The notes under the pieces are model-generated. The model was not told the DNA's origin. It ran no database searches and saw only the letters and a program-made list of their open reading frames with translations. A stretch of 64,000 nucleotides of DNA, taken from assembly GCF_015627125.1 (NCBI RefSeq), contig NZ_VTDO01000004.1, positions 238,414 to 302,413 on the forward strand. Direction: 5' to 3'. Below, in pieces: positions 17,775 to 26,710 of this stretch. The stretch comes from Acinetobacter rathckeae. Lineage in GTDB: Bacteria > Pseudomonadota > Gammaproteobacteria > Pseudomonadales > Moraxellaceae. Made by a program: the position numbers and the translations under genes. Within the stretch, counting starts at the first letter, position 1; the number at the start of each line of letters is the position of its first letter.

Positions 17775-17939
17775 CGCATACCAAAATAAGCGGGTAAATC
17801 TTGAGATTTACGGGCCTAAATGTTAGAATGGGGTTCTGACAGCCAGATCTAACATGAGGTATGCGTAGGGCTTAGAGCCATATGCCTTTCCTGTGTGAAA
17901 ATCTATCAAGCCGACTCTACCCAATAGAGTCGGCTTTTT
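17775..17939 (+). ncRNA. Structured RNA resembling C4 antisense RNA
   Basis: No gene covers this stretch, yet it is full of nested complementarity. CGCATACC (17775-17782) pairs exactly with GGTATGCG (17858-17865), enclosing two hairpins: GTAAATC-TTGA-GATTTAC (17794-17811) and ATGTTAGA/TCTAACAT (17820-17827 with 17848-17855). After this three-way junction come GGCT/AGCC (17869-17879) and a terminator, GCCGACTCTA/TAGAGTCGGC (17910-17934), followed by TTTTT on the plus strand. The layout recalls C4 antisense RNA of phages P1/P7, relatives of which are abundant in Acinetobacter. I assign the plus strand from the T-run; a minus-strand RNA processed from the leader of the 59-aa gene is the alternative. 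No clear promoter is visible. Confidence 0.55.
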
Positions 17940-17942
17940 AAT

Positions 17943-19025
17943 TTATGAAACCATCTCGATAGTCTCCATTGAATCAAGTTCAAAATAATATAGTTTTTTA
18001 AAGTCATCTTCATATAAGTCAAATAATTGAGATAACTCACTAATGACAGATGTTGATGTTTTTTTTGCGTCTATTGCGTAGTCAAAGAGCATTGAAGCTA
18101 CTCTATATGTCGCTTCTCGATCCAATTCATTTGGTTCAACTTTACGATAACCACGCATAGCCATTTGCCGCCATAAATTGGCACTTTGACTTGAAGTTAT
18201 AGTTCCTAACTCTGACGCCCTATAGATTAAGGCCGCCATTGAGGTTTTCCATTCCTTTTTAAGTCTTAGATAATGAGCTAAATTGGTTGAACCTAATTGA
18301 TCAATAATTTTTTCTTCTGGCATTAAGAATTCGGCAGCAAAATCATTTGCTTCTTTTTCCATGAACTCAGATGGTTCTTCATGGAGGACCAAATGCCCAA
18401 GCTCATGTGCTAATGTGAAGCGTATTCTATCATTTGGCTGGTTTGCATTTAGAAATACGCATGGAGACACGCCATGCATTTTTAAGGATACGCCATCAAC
18501 ATTGTTATCTTTAAAGTCGCATAAAAAGACTAAAACCCCTGCATCTTCCACAGTGGCAGTTAGGGTTTCAAGAGGTTCATTTCCTAACGCCCACAATGAT
18601 CTAAGCTTTTTAGCCGCTTCTTGAGGAGTGTTTACATCTAGGCCAATTTTAAAAGTTGGTAAGGAATTTTTTCTTTTTGGCACATTTGTGAACAATTCTA
18701 ATGTTTGTACATGGCCCATTTTTAACATCATTTCAGCATTCATGCGGCTCAATGCTTTAGCTGTGGTAGAGCTTTTTTTTCTATATGCATGCAAACTAAT
18801 TGGTAGTGCATTTAGCTTTTCAATATGTTCGAAAAATCGTATAGGGAAATGTAGGGCATTGGATAGATTTTGGATAACTTCATCGGAGGGTTTTAAGTCC
18901 CCACTTTCAATTTTAGATAATGAAGCCTGGGTAATAGACTGTCCCATTACAGCAATTAGTTCAGTTTGACTAAGACCACGAAAGTTTCGTGCAATACTAA
19001 GCATGTCAGGATTGAAATGAGTCAT
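17943..19025 (-). CDS. XRE-type repressor fused to ImmA/IrrE-like metallopeptidase
   Basis: A 360-aa protein. The start MTHFNPDML has GGAGGT 4 bases upstream; the longer frame has none. Residues 7-60 form a helix-turn-helix (IARNFRGLSQTELIAVMG, SLSKIESG). The C-terminal part holds the zinc-protease motif HELGHLVLH (207-215) followed by EANDFAAEFLMP, the hallmark of ImmA/IrrE proteins that cleave repressors in mobile elements. Here repressor and protease are one chain, a common single-protein form. It probably controls island genes and itself; an imperfect inverted repeat lies just upstream of its start. Confidence 0.85.
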   Translation of the reverse strand: MTHFNPDMLSIARNFRGLSQTELIAVMGQSITQASLSKIESGDLKPSDEVIQNLSNALHFPIRFFEHIEKLNALPISLHAYRKKSSTTAKALSRMNAEMMLKMGHVQTLELFTNVPKRKNSLPTFKIGLDVNTPQEAAKKLRSLWALGNEPLETLTATVEDAGVLVFLCDFKDNNVDGVSLKMHGVSPCVFLNANQPNDRIRFTLAHELGHLVLHEEPSEFMEKEANDFAAEFLMPEEKIIDQLGSTNLAHYLRLKKEWKTSMAALIYRASELGTITSSQSANLWRQMAMRGYRKVEPNELDREATYRVASMLFDYAIDAKKTSTSVISELSQLFDLYEDDFKKLYYFELDSMETIEMVS

Positions 19026-19042
19026 ATTCACCTCCAAGATCA

Positions 19043-19063
19043 TTGACTTACAGATCAAGTTAA
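19043..19063. promoter_or_regulatory. Candidate operator of the XRE/ImmA gene
   Basis: TTGACTT (19043-19049), 7 bases, AAGTTAA (19057-19063): inverted arms with one mismatch, 18 bases upstream of the start of the XRE/ImmA gene. Size and place fit autoregulation by a dimeric XRE protein. Inference only. Confidence 0.35.
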
Positions 19064-19452
19064 TCGAATGATAACTGAACAAAAAAGCATATGCAAATTT
19101 TTCTTCAAATTATTCCTAAAATGTTTCGTTTTTATCTAATCTTGCTTTATGTAGTAGTGGTTTTTTATTCAGGCACAATATATAGTGTTTTTGATTTTAC
19201 ATTTTATTTGAATTTTTTAAATTTACTTGAAATCTTATATCAAAATTTGAGCATGAGAATATTATGGCAAAGATAGAAAATGATCAGTGTTCTTGTGAGA
19301 GGTAGCTTAACTTTTGAGTATTTAGAAAAGGCTACTTTATTAAATCTTTGATCATTTTTGGGGATGTTAAAGTGATTTATTCTTATAAAAATCAGGTTTA
19401 AGGGCGATTGGGTTTTTTTGGTAAGTTAATTTTGATTATTTGAGGCGAGATA
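19064..19452. other. AT-rich intergenic region
   Basis: About 390 bases of low-GC sequence between divergent genes. It contains a 61-codon open frame with a hydrophobic, Phe/Leu-rich product and no ribosome-binding site, which I regard as chance. It must hold the promoter of the broken nuclease-like gene. I see no repeat or hairpin that I would defend. Confidence 0.5.
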
Positions 19453-20517
19453 ATGACTGAAGATGCGAAATGTAAGATTCTAGATATTCTGTTGGAAAAG
19501 TGGAAGAAAATTTTACTTGGGCGTTATCTTGGCTGTGAAGAGTTAATTGAATTAGCACTTAAAAATCTTGAAGCATTAACAGAACGCTTTTATGGTTATG
19601 AACTTAATGATACCCAATTCGACACGGCTATTTTATTATAACAACAATATCATCAAAGATTGGGTGAATTAATTGTTGCTGACCGTCTTTTAAGAGATGG
19701 ATTTGAATTGAGTAGTAAAGATTTCGGACCTGATTTCAAAGCTACAAAAAACGGGAAAACAGTTTGGTTTGAAGTTGTTACTCCGAATCCAAATTATGAA
19801 ATGGTTCAAATCTTGGAAGATGTGCAAGGACGGTTATTTCCAAAACATGAAGCTAATTGTCGAGAGAATTCTTTAGCATTGCTGAAAATGACAGGGGTTA
19901 TAGAAACTAAGGCTAATATTATAAAAGGTTATATTGAGAATAAAATTATTCCTGAAGATGAGCCAGTTGTAATTGTTGTAAATGACTCATTGTTTTATCC
20001 ACTAGATGTCTATATGGTTGGGGTAACTGAAGAGGTACAAAAAGGGTCAAGTGGCTTACCACTTGTTATAGAAGCTTTATTAGGTTTAGACAGGCCTTAT
20101 TGGCAGCCTCCAGAATCCCCAACTGAGCCTTATCAACTTAAATGGAATACAAGAACTGATGTATTTAAAGATAATGGCAGCCCTGTATCAATAGATAGAT
20201 TTCAATCGGACGAATATAAACATATATCTGGTGTGTTTGTAATGACTGCACGAGAAGATTACGGAATTAGCCTTTCTGTATATGGTGATGAAAAAAATGT
20301 AGGCTTATTGGTTAAGAACTTAAATAGTAATAATATTCTGCCAGATGGCCTACTTAAGACACGCACTTATGATAGTAATGAATTGCGTAAGTTAATAGAT
20401 CCAACTATGCGTAAGCCAATAACTAGTTTAGTTACCCGCACTTTACATGGGCAGTATTTCTTCATGGTTCAGCATCTGAACAAACTTTCCCAAGAACATG
20501 TAATAGAGGAATCGTAG
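19453..20517 (+). pseudogene. Nuclease-like gene split by an in-frame TAA
   Basis: Two open frames, 19453-19641 and from 19642 to 20517, are in the same frame and separated only by TAA at 19639-19641. The codons after the stop read QQYHQRLGEL without a proper start, so a single C-to-T change (CAA to TAA) most simply explains the break. Joined, the protein would be 354 codons. Just after the stop, LIVADRLLRDGF, GPDFKA, and VWFEVVTPNP form a pattern of D, then E-x-V/K-like strands, seen in PD-(D/E)xK-type nuclease folds. It is the last gene of the island. Likely inactive, unless the stop is read through or a sequencing error. Confidence 0.7.
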
Positions 20518-20645
20518 TAGAAAATAAATTTAATGAAAAATACAAATACAAAAGATATGGCTGAAGTTTTTTAAAAGTTAGGAATAGATTTGACTATTTT
20601 GAAGCAATTTACTCTTCTTTTAGGTGTTATTAACTTTTTTAATTT

Positions 20646-20691
20646 TGTCGCACAGTTCTTTGTAATGTCGCATAGTTCTTTGGAAATGACA
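20646..20691. repeat. Right end of the transposon with tandem transposase-binding repeats
   Basis: TGTCGCACAGTTCTTTG (20646-20662) and TGTCGCATAGTTCTTTG (20666-20682) are direct repeats with one mismatch and a 20-base period. After them GAAATGACA closes the element at 20691; on the other strand this is TGTCATTTC, a 5'-TG...CA-3' end like that of Tn5053/Tn7-type elements. The five bases after it in comM (GCCAC, 20692-20696) would be the target duplication if also found at the left end. Confidence 0.85.
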
Positions 20692-21531
20692 GCCACCACC
20701 CACCAAAGCGACTGCCGAGCAGGTATGATGCGGTGACCTGAATGGGCGTGTGCCTAAAAGATATTTTTGGTCTGCAATTGAATAGATGTTTGCCACTTCT
20801 AGCATGTGCTGATGTTCTAGTTTTGGTAAAATTCCTGCCAAACAAGAAGATAAAAGGGTTTTTCCTGTGCCAGGTGGCCCTCTAAAAAGTAAAGAATGAC
20901 CGCCAGCTGCTGCAATTTCAAGCGCTCTTTTTGCTGCACATTGCCCTTTTACATCGGCAAGGTCTGATGTACGTTTGTAATGTTGTAGTGTAGTGTCTGC
21001 TTGCCCTTGTGTAAGTGGCTTTAGCTTTAAAAAGTGATCGCAAACAGCATTTAATGTTAGGGCTGTGAACCATTTTAAGCGGCTGAGTTGTTGAATATGT
21101 TGCTGGTTTTCTATAGGTAAAATTAAAGCACGTTGATCTTGTTCACATGCCATAGCAATGGTCAGTATGCTACGAACAGAGCGTAAACGTCCATCGAGGG
21201 CTAATTCTCCAACAAACTCATAATCATTGGCATGTAAGGATGGAATTTGCCCAGAAGCCATTAAAATGCCAATCGCAATGGGTAAGTCTAAACGAGTACC
21301 TTCTTTGGGTAAGTCAGCAGGAGCTAAATTAATGGTCATTCGTTTGCTTGGAAAGGTGAAACCACTATTAATAATTGCAGAGCGTACGCGGTCTTTACTT
21401 TCACGTACTGCAGTTTCAGGTAACCCAACAATGGTGAGAGAGGGAAGACCCTGACTAATATGGACTTCAACTTCAATACATGGTGCAGATAATCCACAAA
21501 TACTACGAGTATATATTTTAGAAAATGACAT
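20692..21531 (-). pseudogene. comM: comM, 5' part only, interrupted by the island
   Basis: ComM (YifB, Mg-chelatase-like AAA+ helicase) extends branches in natural transformation. The N-terminal 280 codons are intact: IVGLPETAVRESKDRVRSAI, the Walker A site GPPGTGKT, and PFRSPHHT. Homology ends at VALVGGG; the frame then runs 23 codons into the transposon end and stops at 20620. The family is about 500 residues long, so the Walker B, sensor and C-terminal parts are missing here and should lie beyond the left end of the island. The truncated protein is expected to be non-functional, lowering transformation efficiency. Confidence 0.93.
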
Positions 21532-21599
21532 TTTTATTCCACTTCAGTGCCTTTTTGTGACGCATTAAATTGAAATGTTAAGTTTTGGTGCGAAATATA

Positions 21600-21616
21600 T
21601 GCACTATTATTGTGCT
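21600..21616 (+). promoter_or_regulatory. Candidate NtrC enhancer site
   Basis: TGCAC, seven bases TATTATT minus the flanks, then GTGC: the GCAC-N7-GTGC dyad matches the form of the NtrC sites before E. coli glnA. It stands about 265 bases before the sigma-54-like promoter of glnB, a normal enhancer distance. Confidence 0.45.
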
Positions 21617-21706
21617 ATCAATAGCATGAACACTGAAAAAACATTGAACAATTTTATATACCATATCTTACTTTAAGAAAAAGTAATTTATTGGAGCGGA
21701 GTCTCG

Positions 21707-21796
21707 ATGGGTAGATCATTTGTTATTGCATTAAAAAAGATCAGAAATAAGCAAACGGTGAAGAGATACTTACACAGACTGATTAAATTATATTAA
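21707..21796 (+). CDS. Candidate 29-aa basic small protein
   Basis: ATG at 21707 follows TTGGAGCGGAG and opens 29 codons ending TAA at 21796. The peptide (MGRSFVIALKKIRNKQ... ending HRLIKLY) is strongly basic, with nine Lys/Arg and a possible amphipathic helix. It lies between comM and glnB in a 396-base gap otherwise used for regulation. It may be a real small gene or chance; conservation in other Acinetobacter would decide. Confidence 0.3.
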   Translation: MGRSFVIALKKIRNKQTVKRYLHRLIKLY

Positions 21797-21865
21797 TATA
21801 AAGTGAATAATTTCAATATTAAAGCATGACATTTAAGCAAAACTAAAAAGATTATAAGGTATTAT

Positions 21866-21881
21866 TGGCACGAAATTTGAA
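21866..21881 (+). promoter_or_regulatory. Candidate sigma-54 promoter of glnB-amtB
   Basis: TGGCACG-N4-TTGA: the -24 element is perfect (TGGCACG) and the spacing GG-N10 is right, but the -12 element reads GA instead of GC. It is 47 bases before the glnB start codon. glnK/amtB pairs are usually driven by sigma-54 and NtrC under nitrogen limitation. Confidence 0.5.
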
Positions 21882-21924
21882 CATAAAACCATGTAATAAC
21901 TAAGCAATCAGGCGAAGGAAATAA

Positions 21925-22266
<342 letters not shown>

Positions 22267-22325
22267 CTTGGCATAAACATTGCTAACAGCTGAGTAACTT
22301 GCAAAACATACAGCTTGGGGGAGTC

Positions 22326-23711
22326 ATGAAAAAGATAATAATGGCACTAGGTTTAGCCAGTGCATTGTTCGGTGGTAGTGTAGCATGGGCGGAAGACGCC
22401 AGCTCTGTTGCTCAAACATCTACATCGGTCAGCACAAGCACAGCGACTGCACCTGCGACAACAACTGCAACAGTTGCACCTGCAGCAACGCCAGCTACAC
22501 CTGCAACACCAAAACTTGACACAGGTGATACTGCTTGGGTACTCATTTCAACAGCACTGGTGCTGATGATGACAATTCCTGGGCTTGCATTATTTTACAG
22601 TGGTATGGTGCGTAAGAAAAACGTCCTTGCAACCATGGCACATAGCTTAATTGCAACTGCAGTCGTGAGTATTGTATGGGTTGTCATTGGCTATACGCTT
22701 GCATTTGATACGGGCAATGCCTTTATTGGTGGTCTAAGTAAAACCATGCTTTCAGGCATTACGTTAGATGCATTACAAGGCACCATTCCTGAAATTCTAT
22801 TTGTTATTTTCCAAATGACATTTGCGATTATTACTGTTGCAATTATTAGTGGTTCGGTTGCAGAACGTATGAAGTTTGGTTCATTTGTGGCCTTTATTGC
22901 GATTTGGGTTGTTGTGGTTTACGCACCAATTACCCACTGGGTATGGGGTGGTGGCTGGTTAGGTGCAGATGGTGCACTTGATTTTGCAGGTGGTACAGTT
23001 GTTCACATTAACTCAGGTGTAGCAGGTTTAGTGGCTGCATATGTATTGGGTAAACGTGTTGGTTTAGGCAAAGAATCAATGGCACCGCATAATCTTACAC
23101 TAACTGTAATTGGTGCAAGTTTACTTTGGGTTGGCTGGTTCGGCTTTAATGGTGGTTCTGCTCTAGGTGCGAATGGTGCTGCAGGCTATGCGTTGGTAAC
23201 GACACAAGTTGCAGCAGCAGCAGCTGCCATTTCATGGGGTTTAATTGAAAAATTTGTAAGAGGCAAAGCTTCTATTTTAGGTATTGCTTCTGGTGCGGTT
23301 GCAGGTCTGGTTGTGATTACACCTGCTGCAGGTTTTGTCACTGTAGGTGGTTCTCTCGTGATGGGTCTGATTGGTGGTGTTGTATGTTTCTGGGGTACAA
23401 CTGCACTTAAACGTGCATTAAAAGCAGATGATTCACTCGATGCATTTGGTTTACATGCAGTCGGTGGTATTGCGGGTGCAATTCTAACAGGCGTATTTGC
23501 AAGCTCATTTATTATGGGTGATAAAGCACCAACAGACCTAATGCATCAGCTTTGGGTACAAGTTGAAGGCGTACTTGCAACCATCGCTTATAGTGCTGTA
23601 TGTACATTTGTGATCTTAAAAGTGATTGATGTCATGATGGGCTTACGTGTAAGCACAGATGATGAACGTATGGGCTTAGACCTTAGCCAACACGGTGAAC
23701 GTGTCGAGTAA
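22326..23711 (+). CDS. amtB: Ammonium channel AmtB
   Basis: A 461-aa inner-membrane protein; the ATG at 22326 has GGGGGAG before it and opens a signal peptide (AWA-ED). A Thr/Ala/Pro-rich periplasmic stretch (about 25-65) precedes 11 membrane helices. Family motifs: DTAWVLISTALVLMMTIPGL, FYSGMVRKKN, the twin-His pore region (FGLHAVGGIAG), and FAGGTVVHINSG. It takes up ammonium at low supply and is gated by the P-II protein encoded just upstream. A hairpin terminator follows. Confidence 0.95.
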   Translation: MKKIIMALGLASALFGGSVAWAEDASSVAQTSTSVSTSTATAPATTTATVAPAATPATPATPKLDTGDTAWVLISTALVLMMTIPGLALFYSGMVRKKNVLATMAHSLIATAVVSIVWVVIGYTLAFDTGNAFIGGLSKTMLSGITLDALQGTIPEILFVIFQMTFAIITVAIISGSVAERMKFGSFVAFIAIWVVVVYAPITHWVWGGGWLGADGALDFAGGTVVHINSGVAGLVAAYVLGKRVGLGKESMAPHNLTLTVIGASLLWVGWFGFNGGSALGANGAAGYALVTTQVAAAAAAISWGLIEKFVRGKASILGIASGAVAGLVVITPAAGFVTVGGSLVMGLIGGVVCFWGTTALKRALKADDSLDAFGLHAVGGIAGAILTGVFASSFIMGDKAPTDLMHQLWVQVEGVLATIAYSAVCTFVILKVIDVMMGLRVSTDDERMGLDLSQHGERVE

Positions 23712-23725
23712 GAGGTTTAACCACT

Positions 23726-23760
23726 AAAAATAGCTCCTATATAGGGGCTATTTTTATTTT
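23726..23760 (+). terminator. Terminator after amtB
   Basis: AAAAATAGCTCC pairs with GGGGCTATTTTT (one G-U pair) and is followed by ATTTT; it lies 15 bases after the amtB stop. Confidence 0.8.
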
Positions 23761-23834
23761 AAACACAACATTTAGTATCTCTAAGTTTTTTGATACACTA
23801 GATGAAACAAAGCTGATTGACAGAAAAAATCATA

Positions 23835-24305
23835 ATGTATTGTCCATTTTGTAATGTTCCAGATAGTAAAGTCATTGACTCACGCCTTGCCGCTGAAGGG
23901 AGTCAAATTAGGCGCCGTAGAGAGTGTGCAGGCTGTGGTGAGCGATTTACCACGTTTGAAACCTATGAAGTGGTCATGCCTCGTGTGATTAAATCAAATA
24001 AAAAAAATGAACCTTTTGATGAAATGAAGCTGCGAAAATCTTTGATGCATGCTTTACAAAAACGCCCTGTCACACAAGAAAAAATCGAAGCAGTGGTGAA
24101 TGACATTCAACAAAAAATTCGTAGATTGGGCGAGCGAGATGTCACCTCATTAAAAATTGGTGAGATTGTGATGCAGGCTTTGTTTGTACTAGACCATGTG
24201 GCGTATGTGCGTTTTGCATCGGTCTATCAAGATTTCCAAGACGTTGAAGCCTTCCGTAAACATATTGCACAAATGCAACAAATACAAAAGACAGGCAACA
24301 CATGA
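23835..24305 (+). CDS. nrdR: Transcriptional repressor NrdR
   Basis: A 156-aa repressor of ribonucleotide reductase genes. The start MYCPFCN is the conserved N-terminus, so ATG 23835 rather than the earlier TTG. Zinc ribbon CPFC...CAGC (residues 3-34), then [16 protein letters not shown], then an ATP-cone domain ([20 protein letters not shown]). It binds NrdR boxes when loaded with dATP. Its stop overlaps the ribD start (ATGA), placing it at the head of the riboflavin operon, as in many proteobacteria. Confidence 0.95.
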   Translation: MYCPFCNVPDSKVIDSRLAAEGSQIRRRRECAGCGERFTTFETYEVVMPRVIKSNKKNEPFDEMKLRKSLMHALQKRPVTQEKIEAVVNDIQQKIRRLGERDVTSLKIGEIVMQALFVLDHVAYVRFASVYQDFQDVEAFRKHIAQMQQIQKTGNT

Positions 24306-25393
24306 GTGAGCATTTTTCGGTACAAGAACAACAATATATGTTAGAGGCGATTACTCTTGCAGGTCAATCACCTTATGCCACCAAACCTAACCCAAATGTA
24401 GGGTGTGTGCTTGTTAAAGATGGCAAGATTGTAGGTAGAGGTTTTCACCCAAAAGCAGGTCAACCGCATGCGGAAGTGTTTGCATTGGCTGATGCTGGTG
24501 AGCAGGCAAAAGGTGCAACAGCTTATGTAACTTTAGAACCGTGTGCACATTTTGGAAAAACGCCACCCTGTGCATTGGCTTTGGTGAAAGCAGGTGTGAA
24601 AAATGTAGTGATTGCAAATTTAGACCCAAATCCACTGGTGGCAGGTAAGGGTATAGATATACTCAAACAGGCGGGTATATCTGTACGTCACGGTCTGTGT
24701 GATGCAGAAGCGAAAAAGTTAAATCTGGGTTTTTTAAAAGCCATGGCCATAGGCTCACCGTATGTACGTTTAAAAATTGCCTCTAGCCTAGATGGTCGAA
24801 CGGCCATGGCATCGGGTGAATCAAAGTGGATTACGGGTGTTGAAGCTCGCCAAGATGTACAGCATTTACGTGCAATTTCTGGGGCGGTTGTAACAGGCAT
24901 AGATACGGTTTTAGCTGACGACTGTCAGTTAAATGTACGTGAACTGACAGGTGTCGATATAACTAGCATTACACAGCCGAAAAGAGTGGTATTAGATCGA
25001 CAAGGGCGTTTGCCATTAAATGCCAAAATCTTACAACACCCTGAACAAACCATTGTGATGACGCCTTTTCGTAGCGAACTTGAGGCACTGGGTGTTATAC
25101 AAATTGAGCCACAACCTTTAAGTTGTTTATTTCAGTTATTAGCTAAACAATATCAAATCTATGATGTTTTAGTAGAAGCAGGGGCAACACTGGCCACCGC
25201 ATGTTTAGAGCAGGGTTTAGTTGATGAATTCATTCATTACATTGCCCCAACCTTACTTGGGCAAACGGCACGTCCAATGTTTAATGCACAGCTCGATGCG
25301 TTGGTATTGCAAAAGCGGTTTAAACTCAACGATATAACAAAAATTGGGCAAGATGTACGCCTGACCATGACACCTGTTACAGGGGGCGTATGA
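24302..25393 (+). CDS. ribD: Riboflavin biosynthesis deaminase/reductase RibD
   Basis: A 363-aa bifunctional enzyme. The N-terminal deaminase carries the zinc site HAEVFAL and [11 protein letters not shown]; the C-terminal reductase (from about 150) carries [15 protein letters not shown] and [11 protein letters not shown]. It converts the pyrimidine intermediate after GTP cyclohydrolase II in two steps. It overlaps nrdR upstream and the methyltransferase gene downstream by ATGA, a tightly coupled operon. Confidence 0.95.
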   Translation: MSEHFSVQEQQYMLEAITLAGQSPYATKPNPNVGCVLVKDGKIVGRGFHPKAGQPHAEVFALADAGEQAKGATAYVTLEPCAHFGKTPPCALALVKAGVKNVVIANLDPNPLVAGKGIDILKQAGISVRHGLCDAEAKKLNLGFLKAMAIGSPYVRLKIASSLDGRTAMASGESKWITGVEARQDVQHLRAISGAVVTGIDTVLADDCQLNVRELTGVDITSITQPKRVVLDRQGRLPLNAKILQHPEQTIVMTPFRSELEALGVIQIEPQPLSCLFQLLAKQYQIYDVLVEAGATLATACLEQGLVDEFIHYIAPTLLGQTARPMFNAQLDALVLQKRFKLNDITKIGQDVRLTMTPVTGGV

Positions 25394-26694
25394 ACGTAGA
25401 GCAACAACAAACTGTTTACCATAAACGTAAACATGCAGCCCGCACCACAGATGAATATTTGTTTCATCAGCTTGTCCCTTATTTAGGCAATAAACGCCGT
25501 TTATTACATTTAATTTTAGAAGCCCTTGAAATGACGGGCACACTCAATACTGATTATAAAAAGAAACGTGCGCCCATCTTTGCCGACTTTTTTGCAGGCA
25601 GTGGTGTGGTCTCTCGCTTGGCACGTCAAAATGGTTATCGTGTGATTGCCAACGATTGGGAACCTTATAGCCATGCACTGAATCATGCTGTTTTAGCCAG
25701 TACAGAAGCACCTGAATTTAAACAATTGGGTGGGTATCAAAAAGCCATCGACTATTTAAATCGGTTGCCTTTAGCTAAGGGCTGGGTGACGCATAACCTT
25801 TGCCCACGTAATGATGAAGAGTATGATCCTGCCAAAGACCGTTTGTTTTTTAAGCGTAGAAATGGCATGCGGATTGATGCAATTCGTCAGCAAATTGCCA
25901 TTTGGCAGTCTGAAGGTGCCATTGATGATGTAGAAATGAGTGCACTTTTAGCACCACTGTTGTATTCAGCCAGTTTTGTGAGTAATACCAGTGGTGTATT
26001 TAAAAGCTTCCATCATGGGTGGGGTGGAAAAACGCAAACGGCTTTAGAGCGTATTGAGTCTTTATTGTGGCTTACGCCAAGTCGCTTTTGTGATAAAGGT
26101 GATTTGAAGCAGCCGATGGCAGAAATGTGGTGTGTTGATGCCCAGCATCTTGCCAATCAAATGCGTGACTTTGAAGTGGATGTGGCCTATTTAGATCCAC
26201 CGTATAATCAGCATGCGTATAGCAGTAACTATCATGTGTTGAACTCACTCACGTTATGGGATCAAGTTGACTTACCATCACCAGATACCAAGGGTTTTAA
26301 AAGTGGGATTGACCGTGCATGGCGTAAAGAGCGGCCGAGTCTTTATAATTCATCTAAATACGCCAAAGAAGCCTATGAGAAATTGCTAGAAACAGTAAAT
26401 GCTCGCTTTATTTTGACCAGTTATTCAACTGATGGCAATATTTCAGCCACAGACTTACTCAAAGCCAATTTGGCGCGTGGTAAAGTAACACTGCTCACTC
26501 AAGACGTGCCACGTTATCGGGTGAGTAAACAGCGTCAATCTGAACGGGCACGTGTACTTGAGTTTATTGTAATTACAGACACAAAAGCCAAGTCAGGGCC
26601 TCCATTACGCCAACTGTTGGCACAGTTATATCATTATGCTGAACTGGGTGGCGTAGATACCTCAGGGGTCAGCTCACAACTTGCATTGTGGTAA
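25390..26694 (+). CDS. Orphan D12-class DNA adenine methyltransferase
   Basis: A 434-aa enzyme. Motif I is FADFFAGSGVVSR, motif IV is YLDPPYNQHAYSSNYH; VPYLGNKRRLL at the start is the D12-class nucleotide-binding motif. The order puts it in the N6-adenine methylase group with a long helical target domain between the motifs. No restriction enzyme is nearby. It overlaps ribD by ATGA and precedes ribE by 16 bases, so it sits inside the riboflavin operon. A. baumannii has an orphan methyltransferase, AamA (GAATTC), that I think occupies this place; orthology is a guess. Confidence 0.85.
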   Translation: MNVEQQQTVYHKRKHAARTTDEYLFHQLVPYLGNKRRLLHLILEALEMTGTLNTDYKKKRAPIFADFFAGSGVVSRLARQNGYRVIANDWEPYSHALNHAVLASTEAPEFKQLGGYQKAIDYLNRLPLAKGWVTHNLCPRNDEEYDPAKDRLFFKRRNGMRIDAIRQQIAIWQSEGAIDDVEMSALLAPLLYSASFVSNTSGVFKSFHHGWGGKTQTALERIESLLWLTPSRFCDKGDLKQPMAEMWCVDAQHLANQMRDFEVDVAYLDPPYNQHAYSSNYHVLNSLTLWDQVDLPSPDTKGFKSGIDRAWRKERPSLYNSSKYAKEAYEKLLETVNARFILTSYSTDGNISATDLLKANLARGKVTLLTQDVPRYRVSKQRQSERARVLEFIVITDTKAKSGPPLRQLLAQLYHYAELGGVDTSGVSSQLALW

Positions 26695-26710
26695 TGTTGA
26701 AGGAAAATAT

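Larger units (their letters stand above)
1..20691. mobile_element. Tn7-like island inserted in comM (right part)
   Basis: Everything left of 20691 is foreign to comM, whose reading frame stops matching the family exactly there. The element ends in TGTCATTTC (read inward on the minus strand), preceded by two tandem 17-bp repeats, as expected for binding sites of a TnsB/TniA-type transposase. At the other side of the window lie a tniQ-like gene and a Cys-rich partner gene. Insertion in comM is typical of Tn6022/AbaR-type elements. The left end, the core transposase genes and the target duplication are outside the window. No antibiotic-resistance gene is visible in this part; the cargo is metabolic and anti-phage. 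Confidence 0.85.

Noticed and set aside
19091..19276. 61-codon hydrophobic open frame
   Set aside because: AT-rich chance frame with no ribosome-binding site, next to the XRE/ImmA gene promoter.
1..20691. Antibiotic or heavy-metal resistance genes, as in AbaR islands
   Set aside because: No beta-lactamase of the serine or B1 type, aminoglycoside, tetracycline or mercury gene is visible; the MBL-fold protein at 3614 is of the UlaG/NAPE-PLD-like type.
1..20691. dif-like (XerC/XerD) site inside the island
   Set aside because: I looked in the intergenic gaps for TTATGTTAA or TTCGTATAA type arms and found none that I would defend.
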